A stretch of 64,000 nt of DNA from Hippopus hippopus (GCA_946811185.2 OX328109.1:35138129-35202128), one strand, 5' to 3'. Counted from the stretch's first letter, positions 44,301 through 59,300 are shown. The notes: generated by a model not told the origin, from the letters alone. Numbers and translations: made by a program.

Positions 44301-47300
44301 AACGACATAATTTTAGACTAATCCAAATTGGAAGCATTTGTAGACAACAAAATTAATATGACTCAAAAATTGAAATTTGTTTTGGGAAGAGAAGAAAACA
44401 TTGTGGGAAAAGGAGAAAATGCTGGTTACCAGCATTTTTTCCTTTTCCCACAATGTTTTCAGAAGGCGTCTTTCTCAGGGTCGTGAAAACCAGGGATTGT
44501 TTGGGAAAGGGTTAAACAAGGTTTTTCTAAGGTTTGACCTAGTGTTTGACCCGACATGACCCATTTTCAAACTCGACCGAGATATTATCAAGACAAACAT
44601 TCTGACCAAGTTTCATGAGTATCGGACTGAAAATGTGGCCTCTAGAGCATACACAAGGTTTTTCTAAGATTTAACCTAGTGACCTAGTTTTTGACCCGAC
44701 ATGACCCGTTTTCAAACTCGTCCGAGATATCATCAAGACAAACATTCTGACCAAGTTTCATGAGTATCGAACTGAAAATGTGGCCTCTAGAGCGTACACA
44801 AGGTTTTTCTAAGATTTGACCTAGTGACCTAGTTTTTAACCCGACATGACCCATTTTCGAACTCGTCCAAGATATTATCAAGACAAACATTCTGAACAAG
44901 TTTCATGAGTATTGGACTGAAAATGTGGCCTCTAGAGCGTACACAAGGTAAAAGTTGATGACGAACGACGCACGATGGACGCAGCACGATCACAAAAGCT
45001 CACATTGAGCATTTTGTGCTCAGGTGAGCTAATGACAAGAGGGCCATGATGGCCCTAAATTGCTCACCGAAGTCTTTTGACCAAACATGACCCATTTTCA
45101 ATCTCTTTTGAGATATCATGACAAACAATCTACTACGCTTTCATAATTATTGGACTGAACATTGGGCTTCTAGCATATACACAAGCTTTTTCTAGAATTT
45201 CTCTCAGTGACCTACTATTTAGTCAACCATAGCCAATTTTCCCATTGTAGATATTATCAAAACAAAGATCCTGACCACCTTTCATACATATTGGACAGAA
45301 AATGTGGCCAACAGAGCATACACAGGTTTTTTCTAAGATTTGAACTACTGACCTAGTTTTTGACCCAACATGACCGATTTTCTAAGTCATCTGAGATGTC
45401 ATCAAGTAAAACATTCTGACCAACTTTCAAGAAATTTGGACTGAAACTGTGACCTCTAGAGTGTACACAAGGTTTTTTTTTTAAGATTTGACCCAGTGAC
45501 CTAGTTTTTTGCCTGACATGACCCATTTTCAAACTTGTCCAAGATATCATCAAGACAAACACTCTGACCAAATTTCAAGAGTTTTGGACCAAACATGTGG
45601 CCTCTAGAGCGTACACAAGATTTTTCTAAGATATGACCTCGTGACCTACTTTTTGACCAGACATGACCCATTTTAGAACTTGTCCGAGATATCATAAAGA
45701 CAAACATTCTGACCAACTTTCAAGAGCATTGGACTGAAAATGTGGCCTCCAAGAGTGTGCACAAGGGTTTTTCTAAGATTTAACCTAGTGACCTAGTTTT
45801 TGGCCCAGCATGATCTATTTTCGAACTCAACAAAGATATCATCAAGACAAACATTCTGACCAACTTTCAAGAGTTTTGGGCTGAAAATGTGGCCTCTAGA
45901 GCGTACACAAGGTTTTTCTAAGATATGACCTAGTAACCTAGTTTTTTGCCCGACATGACCCATTTTCTAACTCGTCCGAGATATCATCAAGACAAACATT
46001 CTGACCAACTTTCAAGAGTTTTGGACTGAAAATATGGCCTCGAGAGTGTACACAAGGTTTTTCTAAGATTTGACCTAGTGACCTAGTTTTTGAACCGACA
46101 TGACCCATTTTCAAACTCAATTGAGATATCATCGAGACAAACATTCTGACCAAGTTTCATGAGTATCTGACTGAAAATGTGGCCTCAAGAGCATACACAA
46201 GGTTTTTCTAAGATTTGACCTAGTGACCTAGTTTTTGACCCGACATGACCCATTTTCGAACTCGTCCGAGATATCATCGAGACAAACATTCTGACCAAGT
46301 TTCATGAGTATCGGACTGAAAATGTGGACTCTGGAGTGTACACAAGGTAAAAGTTGACGACGGCCGACGGACGCCGGACACAGCACGATCACAAAAGCTC
46401 ACCATGAGCACTTTGTGCTCAGGTGAGCTAAAAATGGGAAATTTTCAGCTTGGGACAAAAAATGCTAACATGCAATTTCAAGAGTCCATTTTGTAAGGGA
46501 CCAGTGTAGATCCAAGTTCGGGAAGTGAGAAAATGGGCTTTTGAAATCATTGTATGAAAAGAACAGTGTTTTCAGCTGTGTAAAAATTAAATCCCATCAT
46601 TTGACCAAAATTCAATTTAATGTCAGCAAATACTTTTCATTTGGATAGTCTAAAACTTTTTCAGGTAAATAGTTATTAAATTTCAAATATTCAATACACT
46701 GTCATTTAACCCTTTACCACACAATGACGAGTTTTTGCTACCCCTTAAAAGAAAGCTATTGGAAAACAATGTGAGAAAAGAAGAAAATGCTGGTAACCAG
46801 CATTTTCTTCTTTTTGCACGATGTTTTCTAACTTTCTAAATCCAAATTTCGTTTCTTTGGGTCACATCTATTTTGTCATCCGCAAATGCTTTTAATTTGG
46901 ACAGGTATAACATTTTATTGTTTTTGAAAAAAGAGTTAAGACAATATTTACAAATCAAAGATATTCTAAGGTGATTGGTGACAATTTGCTTCAGGAGGTA
47001 TTGAGTTTCATAAACACTTCATAACTCATTACTAAACGACAAATTTTAGGCTTGTCCAAATTAAATGCATTTGCAGAAGGCAAATATTGCTTAACTGGCA
47101 AGATAATTTGCGATAGATTATAAAACACTACCAGAAATGCCTACCAACATTTTCTTCTTTTTCTTCCCTCACAATGTTTTCAAAAATCTGTTTTCCAAAC
47201 AAGTCATAAGTCATGATTGTTTTAAAAAGAGTTTAACAAACAAAAAATTCATGCGATGGTTTAATCGATGAATTGTGATATGGGAAAACAAATGCCCCCT

Positions 47301-50300
47301 CCCATTTCGATTTTTTTAATACCCCCCCACAACGAAGTGGAGGGGGGTATACTGGAATCGCCATGGCCGTCTGTCCGTCCGTCTGTCCATAGACACAAAT
47401 TTGTCCAGCAAAATACTCTTTAAACTCTTTTTAAAACAATCATGACAGTTTTTCAGTTACTAAACTCAAATATACACACAGTGTTCCTATATATACTACT
47501 CAAAATTTGATAGGGATCATATGAAATTTTATACGAAATTACACACAGATTTGGTCACTGCTGTTGATGCATGATATACTGTCACAATGGCATGCAGTCA
47601 GACACAAAACACATTTTGCAGGTGCATTTCATGGCAGTAGACAAGCGTGATGCCTTACGTTTCTTGCGTCCATGTACACTTCGATATTTTAGCTACGACA
47701 CGCATGTTGGCTATTGTTGAAGATTTTAGACTTTCAAAACTTCTTGCATTACATTTATCGCTAACAATGCCTCCTCAACGTCGTAGACATCGTTTTGACT
47801 ACCGAGCAGTTGGGCAGATGCATCAGAATGCTTGAATCTGGTGTCACACGTGACGTGGCTGATGCACTTAATGTGAGCCAAAGTGTTGTTAACAAGGCGT
47901 GGAACCGACATCAAACGTTTGCTACAGCAGCATATCGTCATGGCAGAGGGCGCCAGAGGTCGACTACAGAAAGACAAGACCGCTTAATCACCATTCTGGC
48001 ACAACGTCATCCTTTCTGGACATCCACCACCCTGCGAAATGACCTCCTGGACGCCTCTGGGGTGAACGTATCCACCAAGACGATACGGAATCGTCTTCAT
48101 AGTGTTGACCTTTACTCCAAAAGACCATGCATTTGTATCCCACTGACCGCACATCACCGGCGGGAACGTTTAGATTGGGCTGAAGATCACGTCACTTGGT
48201 CGGATGACGATTGGGCTCCAGTTCTCTTTACTGACGAGTCCTGATTTTGTTTGGACTTGACTGACAGGAGGCAACAGGTGTGGCGAAGAGAACGCGAGCG
48301 ATTTCATGATGCCAACATCAGCGAACATGACCGTTATGGGGGCGGATCAATTATGGTCTAGGGAGGCATTAGCAGGAACGGAACAACGGACCTGCATATT
48401 CTGTACAGTACAGGGATGAGATCCTCAGTGTGTACGTAAGACCATGCACTGGTGCTGTTGGTGATGACTTCACCTTAATGGATGGTAACGCCCATCCTCA
48501 TTGGGCTAGGGTGGTGAACCAGTACCTGGAGCAAGAGACCATCAACCGGATGGACTAGCCTGCGCGTTCTCCGGACCTAAACCCGATCGAACATGTGTGG
48601 AACATTTCTGCAGGTGGCCATTTCAAACCATATGGCACAACCGTCGACTCTAGAAGAGCTCAGGAATGCTATTGTTGAAGAATGGAACAACATTCCCTTT
48701 GAAAGCATCCGGGTTCTTATTGACAGTATGAGTCGACAGTGTCAAGCCTTCATCCAAGCAAGGGGAGGCCATACCCGTTATTGACATTAACTGTAGTTTT
48801 GTAATCGAAACAGCAGCATTGGTTTTCCCTTTATCATTATTAAATTTCTTTGTAATGAAATGCAATTTTATCCTGTAATGCAAATTTCCACACTAGATGT
48901 CGACACAAAATCAAGTGTACATGAACTTCTGAACCAATACATGATCTACATTTGACTCTTAACCATATTGTATGCTATCAAACATTAAATTTGAATTTAC
49001 TCCATTCTAATGATGTGATCCCTATCAAATTTTGAGTAGTATATATGAAGTTGTGCATGTGCAATTTCCATGACCCTGTTGCGATTTGTTGCGGAATTAT
49101 CTCCCCTTGAACTTTTTTCAACTCTTCCTTTTGTACTAAACCATTCTGCATTCTGTGACAAAGACCTGTTTTGTGACAAGGAGCTGGTGGGGGCTATGAT
49201 CACGCTTAGTGATAGCTCTAGTTTTTACAGTTTAAGCCTCAATAGGCATAAATCCTCTGACAGGAGGAAAAAAATAACACCACCGCAATCCTGTAAGACA
49301 TCAACCTACCGTCATCATATCCACCACCACCGTCTCCAGAGTCTGGTTTAGGTTCACTACAAATATTACAGTTGTTTCTCCATCCAAAATTGTTATTTGC
49401 GCAGGATTCAATTGGACACGTCCAATCTCCTTGTCTGGCCCCATCTCCTGAATATCAGATAATTTTGTTAACAAAAGTTTGGATCTTCTAAAACACAGCA
49501 AAACCCTTGCAACTGGATTTAACCATTAACCCTTTACCACACAATCCAGACTTTTAACGACCCTGAAGAAGAAGGCTTTTGAAAACATACGAGGATTACT
49601 CGGTTTCAACGCGTTGGATGTTAAAGCCGATTTGGATGAGATATATGGAGATAATGCACTGTCATACCAAGTGGTTGCACGGTGGATAAGACTATTTAGG
49701 CAGGGTAAGGAAAGCGTCTAAGATGGCCCCGGTCAGGTCGTCCTCTGTCAGCCATGTCGGAAAATGATCTTGCTCGTGTGAAATCACTCACTGACGCAGA
49801 CGCAAGGTATACAGTGCCAGAAGTAGTCGAGATATCCGGCTTGAATTCGTCAGCTGTCTTTTAGATCTTAAAAGAACGGCTTCGGTTATGGAAGGTTTGT
49901 GCGCAATGGGTCCCACATTTATTGACCGACGAGCAAGAGGGACCGCGTTATTAAAGCGACAGAGCTTCTCCGTATGTACAAGGATTGTGACTCAAGGTTG
50001 AGAGAAATAGTTACAGGCAATGAAACATGGCTGTACTTTTTTTGAGCCTGAAAATAAGGAGAACAACAAAGTTTGGATACGCGAAAATGATGAAAGGCCT
50101 CAATTAGCGCGTAGAAGCAGGGGTGTCAGGCTCATTATGTACGCTCTATTTTTTTATTCCGATGACATGGTTGCCCAAGTTCCTGTCCCTCAACACACCA
50201 GTGTAACGCGAGTATTTTACAAAACCAATGTCCTTTCTAAAGTGGTTCAGCACTACACTAGCAAGCGTCCACGCACAGGGGTGCGCGGCATCCATGTGCT

Positions 50301-53300
50301 CCATGATTACCCACAGGCCCATCGCTCCGCTGTCGTTGAAGACTATTTGTAAGAGCAACACATTAAAACTTTACCACACCCCTCATATAGCCCCGACCTT
50401 TCTCCATGTGACTTTTGGCTGAACCCATACATCAAGTTGTACATGCGAGGTCGCCGCTTTGATTAGGCAGCGCGCTGTTCCAGTGTACAAACAGTATACC
50501 AAAGAAAGTGTTAAAAAATGCCTTTCATGACTGGATCAGACGCCTAGAAAAGTGTGTGAAGAACAACGGAGAGTACTTTGAAGGATTGAAATAAGTATGT
50601 ACACCCTTAGTTTTACTATATTAATAACCCGCCGTCACTTTAAGGACTTTAGAAATGCCCCTCGTATCATTTACAAGTTTAGATAATATTGTGGCGATGA
50701 CAATCTGTCAATGTGTGGTCAGTGCAAGTGCTAGTCACTGGCAGAGAAATTTTAAAGTTAGGTTAAAACCTGCCAGGTCACTTTATCTTCTGTTTACTTT
50801 TTGCCTGATTTTAAGATTTTCTGCAAGTGACCAACACTTGGACTGACCACACAATTACAGATAGTCATTTTCATATTTTTCATACTTTTGTATGTTATGA
50901 ATTAAATTTACATACATTTTAACTCCAGCACTATTTTGTTGGCCCCTACTGGGCCTTTAACCAGTCCATAAAATTTTAGACAAATCCATAATCAAACCAT
51001 CTGCAGAAAACAACATTTCATTTGAATGATAGTATTTGTATACTGACACAGTAGAAATCATTATGAAAAGAGAACAAAATGCTGGTTATCTGCATTTTCT
51101 CCTTTTCCAGCAATGTTTTGTAATGCCTTCATCCATTTCAAAATGGGCCTGTTTTGTAAAGGGTAAAGGAAAGGGACAAAAAAAGTAAACCCTTAACCAC
51201 ACACACAAAAAAAATTGGATAGGTAAAATTGGAAGTATTTGCAGATGACAATTTAAATGTAGTTCAAATGACAGAATCTGTCTATGCTAGTGTAGAAAAC
51301 ATTGTTGGAAAAGGAGAAAATGCTGAAAATGCATAAAATTAACCAAAAGCAAAACATTTTGACACAGTTAAGCCTGTACGGACTGTGCAGGCTGACCTGG
51401 GTCGATACTTTTTAGCACATGCATTTAACCCACTTTTCACAGAGCATGGCTCGTATATTTGCATTAACTGCATTTGTACATCTATTTTATCATTCCTTTA
51501 CAGCCAGAAAAATGAAAAAGTTTCTTATGTACCTCTTCCTCCTCCTCGTCCACCACCGCCACCACCACCAAAACCACGCCCTCCTCTGTCTCCGCCCCCT
51601 CGACCACCTCCTCGTCTATCTCTACCACCAAATCCTGCATTCACTTTCCTTTGAGCAATTTGTACCTTTATAGTATTTCCTTGGAAATCTTTTTCTGAAA
51701 GTTGAAACAGCGTAAAAACAAAATTTAACACCGAAGGCAAATTTCATCAAATTATTACTATCTGCAAATAATTATTCCTTGACCCTTTACCATACGATCT
51801 CGACTTTTGACGACCCTGCAAAAGAAGCCATTTGAAAACTTTGTGGGAAAAGGAGAAAATGCTGTAACCAGCATTTTCTCCTTTTCCCACGTTTTCTACC
51901 CTTACCAAAACAAATTTTAATTTTTGAGTCGCATTTGTTGTCTGCAAATGCTTTCCATTTGGACCAGTCTAAATTTTTGTCACTTGGTAAAGACTGAAAA
52001 TGTGACAGTTTATAGGTTTGTTTAATTTTTCCTTGGACATGCCAAACGACAAAATTCTGGACTTGTTGAAAGCAATCAAGGCAACAAATTAATTGTGACT
52101 TGAATGATAAACTTTGTCTGTGAAAGGGTAGAAAATATTGTACTATGTTCTCCTTTTCCTACATTTTCAGAACCTTTCTTTCTCAGGGTTGTTGAAACTC
52201 AGGGTTGTGTGGTAAAGAGTTAACTCTTTACCAAACGACAAAATTTTCGACTGGTCCAAATTGAGAGCATTTGCAGACGACAAAATTAGTGACTCACAAA
52301 TTGACATTTGTTGTGGGAAGGGTAGAAAACATTGTAGGAAAAGGAGAAAATGCTGGTTACCAGCATTTTCTTCTTTTCCTACTATGTTTTCAAAAGGCTC
52401 CTTTCTTACAGTCGTTAAAACTCGGGATCGTGTGGTAAAGAGTTAAACATTACTGATTCAAGCTGAATACCTATATTTCACAGTTATATTTTCAAAATGG
52501 GTAATATGCATAAATCAATATGTAAATTTTCATATACATGACCATATGACAACGCTGACTGTTGTCTCCACAATGCATATGTAGGAAGCAGCAGGTGGCT
52601 TGGTAAGAAGATTGTGAGAAATACTGGTTAAATAAATTCCATGGAAGAACTGGCCACCACAATTTAACTGAAATGATGCTGAAAATGATGTTAAACATCA
52701 TACAAACATGGGACAACAATGAACTGAACAGCTTGCTGATAAAGCCCAAAATTCAAGCATATTAACTCTGTATTACCAACCTTACCATTCTAAAACAGCT
52801 TTTTTGGTTTGCTGGGATGCATGTCTTTTGGACAAAAACACAAATACAGATAAACCTACCACTGAACCAGTTGATGGCTGCCTTCGCCGTTTCTGGGTCA
52901 TCGTAAGTGACTGTGGCTTCTCCTTTAGGTTCCCCTGTGTTCTTATCTTTGTACATCCACACTTTAGGTTTACCCGTCTTTTTGTCAATCTGAAAAAACA
53001 GTCGCAGTAAATTCTGTCTGACCCATGCTCTGGCAAAAGGGGGTTTAATGCATCTCTGTGATGCATAATACCAAGCAAGTTATCACATAATAATGGATTA
53101 ATGAATTCCATTTGTCTAACAACCAACCATATCTAGAGATAGAATGATGCTTTAACATGAAAAAAAATTAAAAACGGCAAAAAGTTTCAACCCATGTCAG
53201 TCTGCGTAGATTGCACAGGCTGGCACAGGTCAATAGTTTCTGTAAATGCTTTACACCTCCTTTTCACAGAGCATTGCTAATCTGTTTTGATTAGCATATT

Positions 53301-56300
53301 TTAACTTTTTACCCAACGATAAAATGTTAGACTGATCCAAATTGAAAGCAGTTGTAGACATCAATTTTAATGTAGCTCAAATGTAAACTAGAGGCGCTTG
53401 AGCGCCTGTATCGCTCCACAGGCCTGATATTTCTATAATGGCGAAAGGAAGTTTTTAACAATTATCATTCAATCCTGCATTTTAGCTCACTGAAGAAACA
53501 ATTTGGTAGACAACCACCATAGGAACTTACCTGCAAAACAACAATGAAATCCAATGAATAGTTTTAGAGAAGAAATTTTTCAAAGATTTTACATTATACC
53601 ATAAAAGGAAAATGAGTCTCCCATAAAAGCCATGTTTTTTGACAGATCTTTTTTTTTTTTTTAAGGAATTCTGTAAACCTGTATCTAAGGAACATTCCTG
53701 CAAAATAATAATGCTATCCAAATAGCGGTTTGGGAGGAGAAGATTTTTAAAGGTTTTTTACTTTGGTTGCCATGGCAACCAGAATTCTTCATGGAACACA
53801 ATTATTTGAAGGAATTTGAAAGAGGACCACCAAAGGAACATTCCTGTGAAATTTGGTAAAAATCCAGTCAATAGTTTCTGAGGAGAAGTTTTTTAAAGAA
53901 AAAGTTTACGGACGCACGCACGGACGAACGGACGGACGGACAGACGCACGACGGACACAACGCCATGACAATAGCTCTCTGGCCTTCGGCCAGTGGAGCT
54001 AAAAATTGCATCAAAAAGGGTAGAAAACATTGTGGGAAAAGGAGAAAATGCTGGTTACCAGCATTTTCTCCTTTTCACACAATGTTTTCAAAAGGCTTTC
54101 TTCTTCAGGGTCGTTAAAACTCGGGATTGTGTGGCAAAGAGTTAAACCTTTACCATACAAACCAGAGCTTTAACAACCCATAGGTCGATGGCTTTTGAGA
54201 ACCTTGTGGGAATAGCAGAAACTGCTGACATTTTCTGCTTTGCCCGCAATACTTTTACCCATTCAGAGACAAATTCAGACATTTGAATGTTTATATAGTC
54301 TTCTGCAATTGCTTTCAATTTTGACTAGCCTAAAATATTGCTGTGTGGTAAAGATAAGCATTTTGAAAAGCAATTCTGTACTTTCCATGACCATAGATAA
54401 GCAGGCAAATTCAATAATCTAAGCGAAATACATTATGCTCCCCAAATGCTTTCAATATAATCAGGTCTAAAGCTTTGTCATTTAGTAACTCTTTACTACA
54501 CAATTCTGTTTAAACAATACTTATTCAGAAGCCTTTTTTTTAAAACATCATGTGTCAAAGAGAAAATGCTGGTAACCAGCATTTTTTTTCCTTTTCCCAG
54601 AATGGTTTTTACTCTTTCAAACAAAAATTCATTATTAAGGATAGGGCACCCTAATGGGATTCGTGTAACATGTGTAACATCGCCAAAATGGTATGGATTC
54701 GGCTAAGACTCGGGTAGTATGTAATCGAGGTGGGTACCAGTGTCTATCGGCTGATCGATTACGGATTACCCGAGTCTTAGCTAAATTGTACATTTTTTCG
54801 GCGATGAAAGGCGACGTTTCATGTCATTAGGATACCCTATCCTTAAAGCCACATTTGTTGCCTATAACTGCTTTCATAATGGCAAAGTCTCATTTTTTTT
54901 TTTCTCAACTAAGGGTTTCACACACAGCCATGAGCTGAAGAGCGTTTGAAAACATTGTAGGAAAGGGAGGAAATGCTGGTAAACAGAACTGTCTCCTTTT
55001 GTCCACAATTTTTTTCTACCCTTTCACAGAATTTAAGCTCAACTGTGGAAATTTGAGTTTGTTGTCTGCAGGTGCTTTACAAACTAAAAAGACTCACTTT
55101 AATTACTCCAATGCTGCCAAAATGTCCCATTAAATCTTCCTCAGTTGTGGTTGGGTTAAGACCAGTGATAAATACAGTATCTGGGGTTTCCTGTAGCTCC
55201 CTATCTCCTCCCCAGCTCCCTCCTCCGCCTCCACCACCTGTAAGATAGGATTAGAGTTCTGTATGGTGTTCTAAGCAAGTCTACATGTAAAACATGCTAT
55301 CAAAGAGTTTGTGCCAATTCATGATGAGTCTTCAGAATGTAAGATTCAGTTTCTGTTGTTTTTTTTTAAAGCGTAACAAATGAAGAAATATATCAAATTG
55401 AATATCAAAACTTTAGGTAACATCCAGTATGACCAAAGTTTTATCTGTGTGTTTTTTTTAACTTGCATCACCTGAATTTTCCACCAATTTCCAGTCCTAC
55501 TTCTCTCAACGGTAAGTTTCCTATTAATCAGCACAAACTCTCAATAAGCAAGTAATCTATAGACAAAATGACTACTTTTTTCCCCCTACATGTGTCTACG
55601 ACCTTGTTTTTTTTGCCACATAGTTCAACTAGATAGCTTGACTATAAGTAGCTGTAGCTCTGTATTCAATTCTAGTCCCCCCCCCCCCCTCCCCATATCC
55701 AAGAAGATGGAACGCTTTTTCTTTATTATTGAAGTAAAGCAAGCTAACAAAATGTCTATTAGAGACACTTGCATTGAAATGATTGCTACTATTGCGTTAT
55801 TAAAGTATAAGGACTTTGTGGAATAAAACTAATCATTTCTCAATAGCTGTCACATTTTCTTGAAGTCGAGAAAATGCAAAATCTGCTGGTGAACTTCAAC
55901 AGCATTTTTTTTTTTGCTGTTTTTAAGTATTTATTTTTAAGAATCTTCCAATCAAAGGAAATGCTTTTGTAAATCATAAACATTCAAAACATATTGTTTT
56001 ATTTAGAGGATTTATTCTCTTGAAGAAAGATTTCATGTTAACCAAATATTCAGCCAAACCACGACTTTCATAAATGGTGACTGAACGCCACCATGTGCTT
56101 CGGTAAGGTAGACAGATGCTCAAACCGAACAAAGATTTTGCATTGCAATGTCTAAGTACAAGGGAAGATACTTCTTCAACAGTTAAAGCCAGACATCCAT
56201 TACTTGCATCTAGCACATCTTTTAATTTGTGGTTAACCCTTATCCTGCTAAATAACTAAAATGAAATTTTCAATTTGATAGTTAAAATCCAAATATTGCT

Positions 56301-59300
56301 ATTTCATAGTTATGATAATGGGAATAATTTCTCCTTATCGGACAGTGTAGATTGAAGGTCAGACTGCATGTTCTGTGCAGTCTGATCTAGATCTAAACTG
56401 TCCGCAAAAGGTCAGTGAGTCGCGCTTAGCAGCCTAAGGGTTAACAGTCGCTAAATTTCTAAACGATGACAGGGAACTGCAGGAGGAGAATGTATACTTA
56501 TGTGCATGTACACAAACTTGCGGAGAGATTAAGACTCATGGGCTGATTCCAGAATACTCCAAAAAATGTAGTCATACTCTGTGAAAAGGGTGTTTATTAC
56601 TTCTGCAAAAAAGTATTGATCAGGTCAGTCTGCGTAGGCAGACCTGGGTCGAAACTTTTAGCAAATGGTCAACTTTCAGCATGTCATAGGACTAGTTGGT
56701 TGTGAGACAAACTTGGCTTCATTGATCCATTATCATGAGAAGATTTGCTTGATTTAATGCGTCAGATGCATTAAACCCCTTTTACTAGAGTGCCACACAT
56801 TTGTTTGGAGAGGTATAATAAATAAGCAAATGCTGTTTCCTGAACCAAAGGCAAAATTCTCCCACATAGAACCAGAATATAATCTGGTCCTATAGAAAAG
56901 CAACACTGACCCTTTACCACACAATGCCGAGTTTTAACGACCCTGAGAAAGAAGTCTTTTGAAAACATTGTCGGAAAAGGAGAAAATGCTGGTAACCAGC
57001 ATTTTCTCCTTTTCCCACAATGTTTTCCACCCTATCAACGATAAATTGTACCATTTGAGCCACAGTGAAATTGTCGTCTGCAAATGCTTTCAATATGGAC
57101 AAGGCTAAAATTTTGTCGTCTGGTAAAGGGTTAATAGAACAAGAAGACTCTTTCATTCATCTTTCTCTTTACGTTCATCACTAGGATAAGAGCGCTTTCC
57201 TCAAAATATTTGCCCTCATTGTATTCAGCACTTTTGTCTGTTTTAGATAAAACCATTCCAACTTCTTGAGTTGAAGTATTCCATAGATGATAGGCAAACA
57301 CATGCCTAAAAAACTCCACTCAAGACAATAATGTACCCTTTTGATTTTTCTTCTACCATCTTAAGTTTCACTCAAAATTTTACTCCATTTCTTTAGTTTC
57401 ACCCAAATTTTACTCCACTGGTAACACATACTGTATTTTCTTTTTACAACCACTATTGTGTATTGCTATCTCCATAGCATTTCTCAACTGTTACCCTCAG
57501 TATTTGAAATGTACATGTTTAATATAGGTTACTCCAATTATGTATAGCTGTACTAATTGTCATCTCATCTCTCTCTGCACCAATATTTTAACCCATTCTA
57601 CAGTGTTTTTTTCCCTATTCAAATCAACGCTATAACCCTGTATCGTATACCTTCATGTTTAACATATAAAAATATTTCTAACTTTCTGTTCTCCTTTTTC
57701 TTATTTAGATACACTTTTTATGATCAGTTGTAACTCAACCTTCTAGTACATGTGGTCGCCAACTTTCTAGGTAAGTTATATCCACTTATATTCTATTCTG
57801 TTCAACTCCTGCTACCCTGTTTTACCATTCAGTTTCAACTAATTCCACATACACCTTACCAAGATCATACAATTGATTTGCTATTAGTTCCTCAAAATAT
57901 TAACAAATAATGTTGACATTTAACTTTGTTCATACTCATTTTTGCTATTTACCACACTGTGTAATACATTTTATCTAGTACCATGTGTATGGTCATCCAT
58001 TTTCTAGTTTAAGTTACTTCTGTTACCTTTTATTCCGAACACTTCTGGATATAATGTACCTTAACCATTTAAATCTAGTATTTATGGTCACTAATTTTCT
58101 AGTTTCAGTAACCTCCATTACATTTTTTTAAATAAAACTTGATAACCTATTTAATCATTTAGTAGACATTTGGTACTCATAAACTCTGCCTGTCACATCA
58201 CGGGAATAATCATTACAGACTTTCTGTATCTGTATGTTTACCTGCCACATTGTATAACATTGTAACTATTCAACATAATCAACATGTCTCTATATCCAAT
58301 TGAATTAAATCATATTTGCTTTTCACAACCTCTTGTTACATAAACAACCTCTTGTTATACAGATTCAACTACATTTTCAGTTGTAAAGATACATCTACAC
58401 CTGCTTTCAGCCAGTTTTTAACTCATTTCATCTTTATTTTATGACACTATGATCATTCTTGTATCTTCAAGCCAAATGTTGCCGCTGACGGTTGCAAGGT
58501 TGCACAGATTACAGCTGACAGAAATGCATTTCATTTTCTGGAGGCCATCAAAGAAATCACTGTTGTCTTTTCTGGTTTAAAGTCTAAGATAACTCTCTTG
58601 GGTTTAAGAGCAAGTTAACAAAATGTGTCAACTTTGCACTATCTTTATCACTCGCTTTCTGCTAATGCATCTTTTAACACACCATGTAACATTTTCACTG
58701 TTATCTGCCAGTATATTTTTCTCCATCTATTGCTGTCAGAAATTCCATGATCTACAATGATCGTTTTATATCAACCTTGTTTCTATCAATGGCATTACAG
58801 AATATTAGTACATTCTGTAACTTCAACCGTGTCAAGTTGGGGGTCCCTGATTTTGTTCTGCGTCTGGATCTAGTCATCTCTATTTTTGTTCCGTTTGTGG
58901 ATCTAGTTGTCTTGTTTTGAAATGACTTGTGTATCTTTCAACAGTTCCATGAATGGAAATATAAACTAGATGTGAAATTTTACACAACTCTGTGGATTCA
59001 GCCAATCTTATCCAATTTGTCAGCATACTAGATGAAATAAATTGCACCATTTAAAGTCTAACGATACTTCCTGTCATATAGGAATCACTTTACTTAGTGT
59101 AATTTATGCTCTTCTCTAAATATTCTTATTTTGTACTAACTATTGAGATCTCTTAACCAAGTCCAATCATACGATGCATAGCTTAAGACCAACATTGCCC
59201 TAAACTCCACAGCGTTGTTTAGTTATACATTATTTGGTTACCTGTATCTGTTCTTGCATATAAATCCTTCTTCCCGTTAAATTTTACCAGCACACAATAT

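Noticed and set aside
43715..46430. Minus-strand frames repeating ENGSCRVK / [11 protein letters not shown] / RSRGHIFSP
   Set aside because: Frames of the 145-bp tandem unit; the same peptides arise from each unit and start without proper context. Not a repeat protein gene.
49301..49501. Minus-strand frame over the zinc-finger exon ([16 protein letters not shown]...)
   Set aside because: Wrong frame; only the frame giving GDWTCP...CNIC joins the neighbouring exons in phase and matches the FET zinc finger.
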